DNA from: Limanda limanda
Taxonomy: Eukaryota; Chordata; Actinopteri; Pleuronectiformes; Pleuronectidae
Length of the DNA stretch: 64,000 nucleotides
Reading direction: 5' to 3'
NCBI RefSeq assembly: GCF_963576545.1
Contig: NW_026870406.1
Coordinates: forward strand, 310,001-374,000
The position numbers and the translations under genes were made by a program. Below, one piece after another: positions 50,301 to 63,889 of the stretch. Every line of letters begins with the position of its first letter. The first letter of the stretch is position 1. The notes under the pieces were generated by a model. The model did no database searches, was not told the DNA's origin, and was given only the letters and a program-made list of their open reading frames with translations.

Positions 50301-53300
50301 TTTTGTGAAGGTCGGAGAGACTTGCAAGTAGGCTCTACCCCCACTAAATGGGGTAGCGCGCATCGATCGGTACCATCCTTGAGCTTCTCCGACTTTCGGA
50401 AGGGTTAGGGTTAGGGTTAGGGATGAAAGCACATAGGAGAAAGAGATATTCTTGAATAACTTTTTTTGTAAAGGTCGGAGAGACTTGGAAAGTGGTTGCA
50501 TCTGGACTAATTTGGGTCCTGCGGATCGATTGGTACCATCCCCGAGCTTGTACGACCTTCGGAAGAGGTCGGCCGACGAAATTCCCCCAAATCTGAGGAG
50601 ATATTCTTGAATAACTTTTTTTGTGAAGGTCGGAGAGACTTGCAAGTAGGCTCTACCCCCACTAAATGGGGTTGCGCGCATCGATCGGTACCATCCTTGA
50701 GCTTCTCCGACTTTCGGAAGGGTTAGGGTTAGGGTTAGGAATGAAAGCACATAGGAGAAAGAGATATTCTTGAATAACTTTTTTTGTGAAGGTCGGAGAG
50801 ACTTGCAAGTAGGCTCTACCCCCACTAAATGGGGTAGCGCGCATCGATCGGTACCATCCTTGAGCTTCTCCGACTTTCGGAAGGGTTAGGGTTAGGGTTA
50901 GGGATGAAAGCACATAGGAGAAAGAGATATTCTTGAATAACTTTTTTTGTGAAGGTCGGAGAGACTTGCAAGTAGGCTCTACCCCCACTAAATGGGGTAG
51001 CGCGCATCGATCGGTACCATCCTTGAGCTTCTCCGACTTTCGGAAGGGTTAGGGTTAGGGTTAGGGATGAAAGCACATAGGAGAAAGAGATATTCTTGAA
51101 TAACTTTTTTTGTGAAGGTCGGAGAGACTTGAAAAGTGGTTGCATCTGGACTAATTTGGGTCCTGCGGATCGATTGGTACCATCCCCGAGCTTGTACGAC
51201 CTTCGGAAGAGGTCGACCGACGAAATTCCCCCAAATCTGAGGAGATATTCTTGAATAACTTTTTTTGTGAAGGTCGGAGAGACTTGCAAGTAGGCTTTAC
51301 CCCCACTAAATGGGGTTGCGCGCATCGATCGGTACCATCCTTGAGCTTCTCCGACTTTCGGAAGGGTTAGGGTTAGGGTTAGGGATGAAAGCACATAGGA
51401 GAAAGAGATATTCTTGAATAACTTTTTTTGTAAAGGTCGGAGAGACTTGGAAAGTGGTTGCATCTGGACTAATTTGGGTCCTGCGGATCGATTGGTACCA
51501 TCCCCGAGCTTGTACGACCTTCGAAAGAGGTCGACCGACGAAATTCCCCCAAATCTGAGGAGATATTCTTGAATAACTTTTTTTGTGAAGGTCGGAGAGA
51601 CTTGCAAGTAGGCTCTACCCCCACTAAATGGGGTTGCGCGCATCGATCGGTACCATCCTTGAGCTTCTCCGACTTTCGGAAGGGTTAGGGTTAGGGTTAG
51701 GAATGAAAGCACATAGGAGAAAGAGATATTCTTGAATAACTTTTTTTGTGAAGGTCGGAGAGACTTGCAAGTAGGCTCTACCCCCACTAAATGGGGTAGC
51801 GCGCATCGATCGGTACCATCCTTGAGCTTCTCCGACTTTCGGAAGGGTTAGGGTTAGGGTTAGGGATGAAAGCACATAGGAGAAAGAGATATTCTTGAAT
51901 AACTTTTTTTGTGAAGGTCGGAGAGACTTGGAAAGTGGTTGCATCTGGACTAATTTGGGTCCTGCGGATCGATTGGTACCATCCCCGAGCTTGTACGACC
52001 TTCGGAAGAGGTCGACCGACGAAATTCCCCCAAATCTGAGGAGATATTCTTGAATAACTTTTTTTGTGAAGGTCGGAGAGACTTGCAAGTAGGCTCTACC
52101 CCCACTAAATGGGGTTGCGCGCATCGATCGGTACCATCCTTGAGCTTCTCCGACTTTCGGAAGGGTTAGGGTTAGGGTTAGGGATGAAAGCACATAGGAG
52201 AAAGAGATATTCTTGAATAACTTTTTTTGTAAAGGTCGGAGAGACTTGGAAAGTGGTTGCATCTGGACTAATTTGGGTCCTGCGGATCGATTGGTACCAT
52301 CCCCGAGCTTGTACGACCTTCGGAAGAGGTCGACCGACGAAATTCCCCCAAATCTGAGGAGATATTCTTGAATAACTTTTTTTGTGAAGGTCGGAGAGAC
52401 TTGCAAGTAGGCTCTACCCCCACTAAATGGGGTTGCGCGCATCGATCGGTACCATCCTTGAGCTTCTCCGACTTTCGGAAGGGTTAGGGTTAGGGTTAGG
52501 AATGAAAGCACATAGGAGAAAGAGATATTCTTGAATAACTTTTTTTGTGAAGGTCGGAGAGACTTGCAAGTAGGCTCTACCCCCACTAAATGGGGTAGCG
52601 CGCATCGATCGGTACCATCCTTGAGCTTCTCCGACTTTCGGAAGGGTTAGGGTTAGGGTTAGGGATGAAAGCACATAGGAGAAAGAGATATTCTTGAATA
52701 ACTTTTTTTGTGAAGGTCGGAGAGACTTGCAAGTAGGCTCTACCCCCACTAAATGGGGTAGCGCGCATCGATCGGTACCATCCTTGAGCTTCTCCGACTT
52801 TCGGAAGGGTTAGGGTTAGGGTTAGGGATGAAAGCACATAGGAGAAAGAGATATTCTTGAATAACTTTTTTTGTGAAGGTCGGAGAGACTTGAAAAGTGG
52901 TTGCATCTGGACTAATTTGGGTCCTGCGGATCGATTGGTACCATCCCCGAGCTTGTACGACCTTCGGAAGAGGTCGACCGACGAAATTCCCCCAAATCTG
53001 AGGAGATATTCTTGAATAACTTTTTTTGTGAAGGTCGGAGAGACTTGCAAGTAGGCTCTACCCCCACTAAATGGGGTTGCGCGCATCGATCGGTACCATC
53101 CTTGAGCTTCTCCGACTTTCGGAAGGGTTAGGGTTAGGGTTAGGGATGAAAGCACATAGGAGAAAGAGATATTCTTGAATAACTTTTTTTGTGAAGGTCG
53201 GAGAGACTTGCAAGTAGGCTCTACCCCCACTAAATGGGGTAGCGCGCATCGATCGGTACCATCCTTGAGCTTCTCCGACTTTCGGAAGGGTTAGGGTTAG

Positions 53301-53648
53301 GGTTAGGGATGAAAGCACATAGGAGAAAGAGATATTCTTGAATAACTTTTTTTGTGAAGGTCGGAGAGACTTGAAAAGTGGTTGCATCTGGACTAATTTG
53401 GGTCCTGCGGATCGATTGGTACCATCCCCGAGCTTGTACGACCTTCGGAAGAGGTCGACCGACGAAATTCCCCCAAATCTGAGGAGATATTCTTGAATAA
53501 CTTTTTTTGTGAAGGTCGGAGAGACTTGCAAGTAGGCTCTACCCCCACTAAATGGGGTTGCGCGCATCGATCGGTACCATCCTTGAGCTTCTCCGACTTT
53601 CGGAAGGGTTAGGGTTAGGGTTAGGGATGAAAGCACATAGGAGAAAGA
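47396..53648 (+). repeat. Mosaic segment downstream of the HOR domain
   Basis: After the HOR breaks off, the first modules resemble 13,962-14,430 (shared CTCCAAC at 14,234/47,668 and CTGCAGATCG at 14,366/47,800, both offset 33,434 bp, followed by a TACCATGCCC B). Later modules resemble other HOR parts: the ATCGATACC variant at 49,889 matches 26,582 and 37,359, and GGCTTTACC near 51,297 matches 19,804. One B near 48,580-48,602 has private changes (CATCTTGACT, CTGCTGATCG). Another has GGTCGGCC near 50,572. Confidence 0.8.
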
Positions 53649-56600
53649 GATATTCTTGAATAACTTTTTTTGTGAAGGTCGGAGAGACTTGCAAGTAGGC
53701 TCTACCCCCACTAAATGGGGTAGCGCGCATCGATCGGTACCATCCTTGAGCTTCTCCGACTTTCGGAAGGGTTAGGGTTAGGGTTAGGGATGAAAGCACA
53801 TAGGAGAAAGAGATATTCTTTAATAACTTTTTTTGTGAAGGTCGGAGAGACTTGCAAGTAGGCTCTACCCCCACTAAATGGGGTAGCGCGCATCGATCGG
53901 TACCATCCTTGAGCTTCTCCGACTTTCGGAAGGGTTAGGGTTAGGGTTAGGGATGAAAGCACATAGGAGAAAGAGATATTCTTGAATAACTTTTTTTGTG
54001 AAGGTCGGAGAGACTTGGAAAGTGGTTGCATCTGGACTAATTTGGGTCCTGCAGATCGATTGGTACCATGCCCGAGCTTGTACGACCTTCGGAAGAGGTC
54101 GACCGACGAAATTCCCCCAAATCTGAGGAGATATTCTTGAATAACTTTTTTTGTGAAGGTCGGAGAGACTTGCAAGTAGGCTCTACCCCCACTAAATGGG
54201 GTAGCGCGCATCGATCGGTACCATCCTTGAGCTTCTCCGACTTTCGGAAGGGTTAGGGTTAGGGTTAGGGATGAAAGCACATAGGAGAAAGAGATATTCT
54301 TGAATAACTTTTTTTGTAAAGGTCGGAGAGACTTGGAAAGTGGTTGCATCTGGACTAATTTGGGTCCTGCGGATCGATTGGTACCATCCCCGAGCTTGTA
54401 CGACCTTCGGAAGAGGTCGACCGACGAAATTCCCCCAAATCTGAGGAGATATTCTTGAATAACTTTTTTTGTGAAGGTCGGAGAGACTTGCAAGTAGGCT
54501 CTACCCCCACTAAATGGGGTTGCGCGCATCGATCGGTACCATCCTTGAGCTTCTCCGACTTTCGGAAGGGTTAGGGTTAGGGTTAGGAATGAAAGCACAT
54601 AGGAGAAAGAGATATTCTTGAATAACTTTTTTTGTGAAGGTCGGAGAGACTTGCAAGTAGGCTCTACCCCCACTAAATGGGGTAGCGCGCATCGATTGGT
54701 ACCATCCTTGAGCTTCTCCGACTTTCGGAAGGGTTAGGGTTAGGGTTAGGGATGAAAGCACATAGGAGAAAGAGATATTCTTGAATAACTTTTTTTGTGA
54801 AGGTCGGAGAGACTTGGAAAGTGGTTGCATCTGGACTAATTTGGGTCCTGCAGATCGATTGGTACCATCCCCGAGCTTGTACGACCTTCGGAAGAGGTCG
54901 ACCGACGAAATTCCCCCAAATCTGAGGAGATATTCTTGAATAACTTTTTTTGTGAAGGTCGGAGAGACTTGCAAGTAGGCTCTACCCCCACTAAATGGGG
55001 TTGCGCGCATCGATCGGTACCATCCTTGAGCTTCTCCGACTTTCGGAAGGGTTAGGGTTAGGGTTAGGGATGAAAGCACATAGGAGAAAGAGATATTCTT
55101 GAATAACTTTTTTTGTGAAGGTCGGAGAGACTTGAAAAGTGGTTGCATCTGGACTAATTTGGGTCCTGCGGATCGATTGGTACCATCCCCGAGCTTGTAC
55201 GACCTTCGGAAGAGGTCGACCGACGAAATTCCCCCAAATCTGAGGAGATATTCTTGAATAACTTTTTTTGTGAAGGTCGGAGAGACTTGCAAGTAGGCTT
55301 TACCCCCACTAAATGGGGTTGCGCGCATCGATCGGTACCATCCTTGAGCTTCTCCGACTTTCGGAAGGGTTAGGGTTAGGGTTAGGGATGAAAGCACATA
55401 GGAGAAAGAGATATTCTTGAATAACTTTTTTTGTGAAGGTCGGAGAGACTTGCAAGTAGGCTCTACCCCCACTAAATGGGGTAGCGCGCATCGATCGGTA
55501 CCATCCTTGAGCTTCTCCGACTTTCGGAAGGGTTAGGGTTAGGGTTAGGGATGAAAGCACATAGGAGAAAGAGATATTCTTGAATAACTTTTTTTGTGAA
55601 GGTCGGAGAGACTTGGAAAGTGGTTGCATCTGGACTAATTTGGGTCCTGCGGATCGATTGGTACCATGCCCGAGCTTGTACGACCTTCGGAAGAGGTCGA
55701 CCGACGAAATTCCCCCAAATCTGAGGAGATATTCTTGAATAACTTTTTTTGTGAAGGTCGGAGAGACTTGCAAGTAGGCTCTACCCCCACTAAATGGGGT
55801 AGCGCGCATCGATCGGTACCATCCTTGAGCTTCTCCGACTTTCGGAAGGGTTAGGGTTAGGGTTAGGGATGAAAGCACATAGGAGAAAGAGATATTCTTG
55901 AATAACTTTCTTTGTAAAGGTCGGAGAGACTTGGAAAGTGGTTGCATCTGGACTAATTTGGGTCCTGCGGATCGATTGGTACCATCCCCGAGCTTGTACG
56001 ACCTTCGGAAGAGGTCGACCGACGAAATTCCCCCAAATCTGAGGAGATATTCTTGAATAACTTTTTTTGTGAAGGTCGGAGAGACTTGCAAGTAGGCTCT
56101 ACCCCCACTAAATGGGGTTGCGCGCATCGATCGGTACCATCCTTGAGCTTCTCCGACTTTCGGAAGGGTTAGGGTTAGGGTTAGGGATGAAAGCACATAG
56201 GAGAAAGAGATATTCTTGAATAACTTTTTTTGTGAAGGTCGGAGAGACTTGCAAGTAGGCTCTACCCCCACTAAATGGGGTAGCGCGCATCGATCGGTAC
56301 CATCCTTGAGCTTCTCCGACTTTCGGAAGGGTTAGGGTTAGGGTTAGGGATGAAAGCACATAGGAGAAAGAGATATTCTTGAATAACTTTTTTTGTGAAG
56401 GTCGGAGAGACTTGGAAAGTGGTTGCATCTGGACTAATTTGGGTCCTGCGGATCGATTGGTACCATCCCCGAGCTTGTACGACCTTCGGAAGAGGTCGAC
56501 CGACGAAATTCCCCCAAATCTGAGGAGATATTCTTGAATAACTTTTTTTGTGAAGGTCGGAGAGACTTGCAAGTAGGCTCTACCCCCACTAAATGGGGTT

Positions 56601-58442
56601 GCTCGCATCGATCGGTACCATCCTTGAGCTTCTCCGACTTTCGGAAGGGTTAGGGTTAGGGTTAGGGATGAAAGCACATAGGAGAAAGAGATATTCTTGA
56701 ATAACTTTTTTTGTGAAGGTCGGAGAGACTTGAAAAGTGGTTGCATCTGGACTAATTTGGGTCCTGCGGATCGATTGGTACCATCCCCGAGCTTGTACGA
56801 CCTTCGGAAGAGGTCGACCGACGAAATTCCCCCAAATCTGAGGAGATATTCTTGAATAACTTTTTTTGTGAAGGTCGGAGAGACTTGCAAGTAGGCTCTA
56901 CCCCCACTAAATGGGGTTGCGCGCATCGATCGGTACCATCCTTGAGCTTCTCCGACTTTCGGAAGGGTTAGGGTTAGGGTTAGGGATGAAAGCACATAGG
57001 AGAAAGAGATATTCTTGAATAACTTTTTTTGTGAAGGTCGGAGAGACTTGCAAGTAGGCTCTACCCCCACTAAATGGGGTAGCGCGCATCGATCGGTACC
57101 ATCCTTGAGCTTCTCCGACTTTCGGAAGGGTTAGGGTTAGGGTTAGGGATGAAAGCACATAGGAGAAAGAGATATTCTTGAATAACTTTTTTTGTGAAGG
57201 TCGGAGAGACTTGGAAAGTGGTTGCATCTGGACTAATTTGGGTCCTGCGGATCGATTGGTACCATGCCCGAGCTTGTACGACCTTCGGAAGAGGTCGACC
57301 GACGAAATTCCCCCAAATCTGAGGAGATATTCTTGAATAACTTTTTTTGTGAAGGTCGGAGAGACTTGCAAGTAGGCTCTACCCCCACTAAATGGGGTAG
57401 CGCGCATCGATCGGTACCATCCTTGAGCTTCTCCGACTTTCGGAAGGGTTAGGGTTAGGGTTAGGGATGAAAGCACATAGGAGAAAGAGATATTCTTGAA
57501 TAACTTTCTTTGTAAAGGTCGGAGAGACTTGGAAAGTGGTTGCATCTGGACTAATTTGGGTCCTGCGGATCGATTGGTACCATCCCCGAGCTTGTACGAC
57601 CTTCGGAAGAGGTCGACCGACGAAATTCCCCCAAATCTGAGGAGATATTCTTGAATAACTTTTTTTGTGAAGGTCGGAGAGACTTGCAAGTAGGCTCTAC
57701 CCCCACTAAATGGGGTTGCGCGCATCGATCGGTACCATCCTTGAGCTTCTCCGACTTTCGGAAGGGTTAGGGTTAGGGTTAGGGATGAAAGCACATAGGA
57801 GAAAGAGATATTCTTGAATAACTTTTTTTGTGAAGGTCGGAGAGACTTGCAAGTAGGCTCTACCCCCACTAAATGGGGTAGCGCGCATCGATCGGTACCA
57901 TCCTTGAGCTTCTCCGACTTTCGGAAGGGTTAGGGTTAGGGTTAGGGATGAAAGCACATAGGAGAAAGAGATATTCTTGAATAACTTTTTTTGTGAAGGT
58001 CGGAGAGACTTGGAAAGTGGTTGCATCTGGACTAATTTGGGTCCTGCGGATCGATTGGTACCATCCCCGAGCTTGTACGACCTTCGGAAGAGGTCGACCG
58101 ACGAAATTCCCCCAAATCTGAGGAGATATTCTTGAATAACTTTTTTTGTGAAGGTCGGAGAGACTTGCAAGTAGGCTCTACCCCCACTAAATGGGGTTGC
58201 GCGCATCGATCGGTACCATCCTTGAGCTTCTCCGACTTTCGGAAGGGTTAGGGTTAGGGTTAGGGATGAAAGCACATAGGAGAAAGAGATATTCTTGAAT
58301 AACTTTTTTTGTGAAGGTCGGAGAGACTTGAAAAGTGGTTGCATCTGGACTAATTTGGGTCCTGCGGATCGATTGGTACCATCCCCGAGCTTGTACGACC
58401 TTCGGAAGAGGTCGACCGACGAAATTCCCCCAAATCTGAGGA
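53649..58442 (+). repeat. Six tandem copies of a 799-bp A-BA-BA unit
   Basis: The units start at 53,649, 54,448, 55,247, 56,046, 56,845 and 57,644, each exactly 799 bp (one A and two BA dimers). The spacing is strict through 4,794 bp. The last four units form two copies of a 1,598-bp dimer. The segment is richer in B than the rest of the window (two B per three A). Confidence 0.9.
55247..58442 (+). repeat. Two copies of a 1,598-bp dimer of the 799-bp unit
   Basis: Copies 55,247-56,844 and 56,845-58,442 share the otherwise unseen change ACTTTCTTTG in the T tract (C at 55,910 and 57,508, exactly 1,598 bp apart) and a TACCATGCCC B at 55,666 and 57,264. They differ at, for example, GGCTTTACC near 55,298 and GTTGCTCGC near 56,602. 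Confidence 0.88.
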
Positions 58443-60367
58443 GATATTCTTGAATAACTTTTTTTGTGAAGGTCGGAGAGACTTGCAAGTAGGCTCTACC
58501 CCCACTAAATGGGGTTGCGCGCATCGATCGGTACCATTCTTGAGCTTCTCCGACTTTCGGAAGGGTTAGGGTTAGGGATGAAAGCACATAGGAGAAAGAG
58601 ATATTCTTGAATAACTTTTTTTGTGAAGGTCGGAGAGACTTGCAAGTAGGCTCTACCCCCACTAAATGGGCTAGCGCGCATCGATCGGTACCATCTTTGA
58701 GCTTCTCCGACTTTCGGAAGGGTTAGGGTTAGGGTTAGGGATGAAAGCACATAGGAGAAAGAGATATTCTTGAATAACTTTTTTTGTGAAGGTCGGAGAG
58801 ACTTGAAAAGTGGTTGCATCTGGACTAATTTGGGTCCTGCAGATCGATTGGTACCATCCCCGAGCTTGTACGACCTTCGGAAGAGGTCGACCGACGAAAT
58901 TCCCCCAAATCTGAGGAGATATTCTTGAATAACTTTTTTTGTGAAGGTCGGAGAGACTTGCAAGTAGGCTCTACCCCCACTAAATGGGGTTGCGCGCATC
59001 GATCGGTACCATCCTTGAGCTTCTCCGACTTTCGGAAGGGTTAGGGTTAGGGTTAGGGATGAAAGCACATAGGAGAAAGAGATATTCTTGAATAACTTTT
59101 TTTGTGAAGGTCGGAGAGACTTGCAAGTAGGCTCTACTCCCACTAAATGGGGTAGCGCGCATCGATCGGTACCATCCTTGAGCTTCTCCGACTTTCGGAA
59201 GGGTTAGGGTTAGGGTTAGGGATGAAAGCACATAGGAGAAAGAGATATTCTTGAATAACTTTTTTTGTGAAGATCGGAGAGACTTGCAAGTAGGCTTTAC
59301 CCCCACTAAATGGGGTAGCGCGCATCGATCGGTACCATCCTTGAGCTTCTCCGACTTTCGGAAGGGTTAGGGTTAGGGTTAGGGATGAAAGCACATAGGA
59401 GAAAGAGATATTCTTGAATAACTTTTTTTGTGAAGGTCGGAGAGACTTGCAAGTAGGCTCTACCCCACTAAATGGGGTAGCGCGCATCGATCGGTACCAT
59501 CCTTGAGCTTCTCCGACTTTCGGAAGGGTTAGGGTTAGGGTTAGGGATGAAAGCACATAGGAGAAAGAGATATTCTTGAATAACTTTTTTTGTGAAGGTC
59601 GGAGAGACTTGCAAGTAGGCTCTACCCCCACTAAATGGGGTAGCGCGCATCGATCGGTACCATCCTTGAGCTTCTCCGACTTTCGGAAGGGTTAGGGTTA
59701 GGGTTAGGGATGAAAGCACATAGGAGAAAGAGATATTCTTGAATAACTTTTTTTGTAAAGGTCGGAGAGACTTGGAAAGTGGTTGCATCTGGACCAATTT
59801 GGGTCCTGCGGATCGATTGGTACCATCCCCGAGCTTGTACGACCTTCGGAAGAGGTCGACCGACGAAATTCCCCCAAATCTGAGGAGATATTCTTGAATA
59901 ACTTTTTTTGTGAAGGTCGGAGAGACTTGCAAGTAGGCTCTACCCCCACTAAATGGGGTTGCGCGCATCGATCGGTACCATCCTTGAGCTTCTCCGACTT
60001 TCGGAAGGGTTAGGGTTAGGGTTAGGGATGAAAGCACATAGGAGAAAGAGATATTCTTGAATAACTTTTTTTGTGAAGGTCGGAGAGACTTGCAAGTAGG
60101 CTCTACCCCCACTAAATGGGGTAGCGCGCATCGATCGGTACCATCCTTGAGCTTCTCCGACTTTCGGAAGGGTTAGGGTTAGGGTTAGGGATGAAAGCAC
60201 ATAGGAGAAAGAGATATTCTTGAATAACTTTTTTTGTAAAGGTCGGAGAGACTTTGAAAGTGGTTGCATCTGGACTAATTTGGGTCCTGCGGATCGATTG
60301 GTACCATCCCCGAGCTTGTACGACCTTCGGAAGAGGTCGACCGACGAAATTCCCCCAAATCTGAGGA
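58443..60367 (+). repeat. Irregular, variant-rich segment
   Basis: Many private changes cluster here: a 157-bp A (58,443-58,599), ACCATTCTTG (T at 58,538), GGGCTAGCG (C at 58,671), GAAGATCGG (A at 59,273), a 1-bp deletion in the C run near 59,466, GGACCAATT (C at 59,795) and ACTTTGAAAG (T at 60,255). The segment lies between two more homogeneous 799-bp domains and may be an older or less homogenised part. Confidence 0.8.
59407..59568 (+). repeat. 162-bp A module with a 1-bp deletion
   Basis: The C run reads CTACCCCACTAAA with four C instead of five. It is the only A module whose length is not 163 or 157 bp. The lost base shifts the minus-strand frame, which only changes the length of meaningless ORFs. 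Confidence 0.92.
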
Positions 60368-61484
60368 GATATTCTTGAATAACTTTTTTTGTGAAGGTCG
60401 GAGAGACTTGCAAGTAGGCTCTACCCCCACTAAATGGGGTTGCGCGCATCGATCGGTACCATCCTTGAGCTTCTCCGACTTTCGGAAGGGTTAGGGTTAG
60501 GGTTAGGAATGAAAGCACATAGGAGAAAGAGATATTCTTGAATAACTTTTTTTGTGAAGGTCGGAGAGACTTGCAAGTAGGCTCTACCCCCACTAAATGG
60601 GGTAGCGCGCATCGATTGGTACCATCCTTGAGCTTCTCCGACTTTCGGAAGGGTTAGGGTTAGGGTTAGGGATGAAAGCACATAGGAGAAAGAGATATTC
60701 TTGAATAACTTTTTTTGTGAAGGTCGGAGAGACTTGGAAAGTGGTTGCATCTGGACTAATTTGGGTCCTGCAGATCGATTGGTACCATCCCCGAGCTTGT
60801 ACGACCTTCGGAAGAGGTCGACCGACGAAATTCCCCCAAATCTGAGGAGATATTCTTGAATAACTTTTTTTGTGAAGGTCGGAGAGACTTGCAAGTAGGC
60901 TCTACCCCCACTAAATGGGGTTGCGCGCATCGATCGGTACCATCCTTGAGCTTCTCCGACTTTCGGAAGGGTTAGGGTTAGGGTTAGGGATGAAAGCACA
61001 TAGGAGAAAGAGATATTCTTGAATAACTTTTTTTGTGAAGGTCGGAGAGACTTGAAAAGTGGTTGCATCTGGACTAATTTGGGTCCTGCGGATCGATTGG
61101 TACCATGCCCGAGCTTGTACGACCTTCGGAAGAGGTCGACCGACGAAATTCCCCCAAATCTGAGGAGATATTCTTGAATAACTTTTTTTGTGAAGGTCGG
61201 AGAGACTTGCAAGTAGGCTCTACCCCCACTAAATGGGGTAGCGCGCATCGATCGGTACCATCCTTGAGCTTCTCCGACTTTCGGAAGGGTTAGGGTTAGG
61301 GTTAGGGATGAAAGCACATAGGAGAAAGAGATATTCTTGAATAACTTTTTTTGTAAAGGTCGGAGAGACTTGGAAAGTGGTTGCATCTGGACTAATTTGG
61401 GTCCTGCGGATCGATTGGTACCATCCCCGAGCTTGTACGACCTTCGGAAGAGGTCGACCGACGAAATTCCCCCAAATCTGAGGA
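60368..61484 (+). repeat. A followed by three BA dimers
   Basis: One A and three successive BA dimers make up 1,117 bp, the second triple BA run in the window besides 6,435-7,388. It includes a TACCATGCCC B (ATG at 61,105) preceded by the GAAAAG subtype, an unusual combination also seen at 48,614. Confidence 0.8.
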
Positions 61485-63082
61485 GATATTCTTGAATAAC
61501 TTTTTTTGTGAAGGTCGGAGAGACTTGCAAGTAGGCTCTACCCCCACTAAATGGGGTTGCGCGCATCGATCGGTACCATCCTTGAGCTTCTCCGACTTTC
61601 GGAAGGGTTAGGGTTAGGGTTAGGGATGAAAGCACATAGGAGAAAGAGATATTCTTTAATAACTTTTTTTGTGAAGGTCGGAGAGACTTGCAAGTAGGCT
61701 CTACCCCCACTAAATGGGGTAGCGCGCATCGATCGGTACCATCCTTGAGCTTCTCCGACTTTCGGAAGGGTTAGGGTTAGGGTTAGGGATGAAAGCACAT
61801 AGGAGAAAGAGATATTCTTGAATAACTTTTTTTGTGAAGGTCGGAGAGACTTGGAAAGTGGTTGCATCTGGACTAATTTGGGTCCTGCGGATCGATTGGT
61901 ACCATCCCCGAGCTTGTACGACCTTCGGAAGAGGTCGACCGACGAAATTCCCCCAAATCTGAGGAGATATTCTTGAATAACTTTTTTTGTGAAGGTCGGA
62001 GAGACTTGCAAGTAGGCTCTACCCCCACTAAATGGGGTTGCGCGCATCGATCGGTACCATCCTTGAGCTTCTCCGACTTTCGGAAGGGTTAGGGTTAGGG
62101 TTAGGGATGAAAGCACATAGGAGAAAGAGATATTCTTGAATAACTTTTTTTGTGAAGGTCGGAGAGACTTGAAAAGTGGTTGCATCTGGACTAATTTGGG
62201 TCCTGCAGATCGATTGGTACCATCCCCGAGCTTGTACGACCTTCGGAAGAGGTCGACCGACGAAATTCCCCCAAATCTGAGGAGATATTCTTGAATAACT
62301 TTTTTTGTGAAGGTCGGAGAGACTTGCAAGTAGGCTCTACCCCCACTAAATGGGGTTGCGCGCATCGATCGGTACCATCCTTGAGCTTCTCCGACTTTCG
62401 GAAGGGTTAGGGTTAGGGTTAGGGATGAAAGCACATAGGAGAAAGAGATATTCTTGAATAACTTTTTTTGTGAAGGTCGGAGAGACTTGCAAGTAGGCTC
62501 TACCCCCACTAAATGGGGTAGCGCGCATCGATCGGTACCATCCTTGAGCTTCTCCGACTTTCGGAAGGGTTAGGGTTAGGGTTAGGGATGAAAGCACATA
62601 GGAGAAAGAGATATTCTTGAATAACTTTTTTTGTGAAGGTCGGAGAGACTTGGAAAGTGGTTGCATCTGGACTAATTTGGGTCCTGCGGATCGATTGGTA
62701 CCATGCCCGAGCTTGTACGACCTTCGGAAGAGGTCGACCGACGAAATTCCCCCAAATCTGAGGAGATATTCTTGAATAACTTTTTTTGTGAAGGTCGGAG
62801 AGACTTGCAAGTAGGCTCTACCCCCACTAAATGGGGTAGCGCGCATCGATCGGTACCATCCTTGAGCTTCTCCGACTTTCGGAAGGGTTAGGGTTAGGGT
62901 TAGGGATGAAAGCACATAGGAGAAAGAGATATTCTTGAATAACTTTTTTTGTAAAGGTCGGAGAGACTTGGAAAGTGGTTGCATCTGGACTAATTTGGGT
63001 CCTGCGGATCGATTGGTACCATCCCCGAGCTTGTACGACCTTCGGAAGAGGTCGACCGACGAAATTCCCCCAAATCTGAGGA
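61485..63082 (+). repeat. Two further 799-bp A-BA-BA units
   Basis: The units start at 61,485 and 62,284 and are 799 bp each, with the same organisation as 53,649-58,442. The first has TTCTTTAATAAC (T at 61,657), a change also found at 53,821. The pattern continues to 63,564 before an extra A appears at 63,727. Confidence 0.85.
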
Positions 63083-63889
63083 GATATTCTTGAATAACTT
63101 TTTTTGTGAAGGTCGGAGAGACTTGCAAGTAGGCTCTACCCCCACTAAATGGGGTTGCGCGCATCGATCGGTACCATCCTTGAGCTTCTCCGACTTTCGG
63201 AAGGGTTAGGGTTAGGGTTAGGGATGAAAGCACATAGGAGAAAGAGATATTCTTGAATAACTTTTTTTGTGAAGGTCGGAGAGACTTGCAAGTAGGCTCT
63301 ACCCCCACTAAATGGGGTAGCGCGCATCGATCGGTACCATCCTTGAGCTTCTCCGACTTTCGGAAGGGTTAGGGTTAGGGTTAGGGATGAAAGCACATAG
63401 GAGAAAGAGATATTCTTGAATAACTTTTTTTGTGAAGGTCGGAGAGACTTGGAAAGTGGTTGCATCTGGACTAATTTGGGTCCTGCGGATCGATTGGTAC
63501 CATCCCCGAGCTTGTACGACCTTCGGAAGAGGTCGACCGACGAAATTCCCCCAAATCTGAGGAGATATTCTTGAATAACTTTTTTTGTGAAGGTCGGAGA
63601 GACTTGCAAGTAGGCTCTACCCCCACTAAATGGGGTTGCGCGCATCGATCGGTACCATCCTTGAGCTTCTCCGACTTTCGGAAGGGTTAGGGTTAGGGTT
63701 AGGGATGAAAGCACATAGGAGAAAGAGATATTCTTGAATAACTTTTTTTGTGAAGGTCGGAGAGACTTGCAAGTAGGCTCTACCCCCACTAAATGGGGTA
63801 GCGCGCATCGATCGGTACCATCTTTGAGCTTCTCCGACTTTCGGAAGGGTTAGGGTTAGGGTTAGGGATGAAAGCACATAGGAGAAAGA
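63083..63889 (+). repeat. Right-hand A, BA, BA and A modules
   Basis: Ordinary modules follow the 799-bp units: A, a BA dimer, and a final A at 63,727-63,889 that carries ACCATCTTTG, a variant also seen near 8,448, 13,412, 15,018 and 58,695. Nothing but array sequence is present. Confidence 0.85.

Noticed and set aside
59704..59949. 81-codon minus-strand ORF in the third phase
   Set aside because: The same C at 59,795 removes a stop in the normally closed phase. It arises from one substitution in one module.
59783..60013. 76-codon plus-strand ORF
   Set aside because: A single T-to-C change at 59,795 removes a stop upstream of the usual B-module frame. It is repeat sequence with no sign of coding.
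60430..61710. 426-codon minus-strand ORF, the longest in the window, with about 150 overlapping shorter relatives
   Set aside because: It consists of satellite modules read in frame. Its length follows from the triple BA run, its start and stop lie at fixed places in module A, and neighbours overlap it by a constant 163 bp. No domain, codon bias or gene signals are seen.
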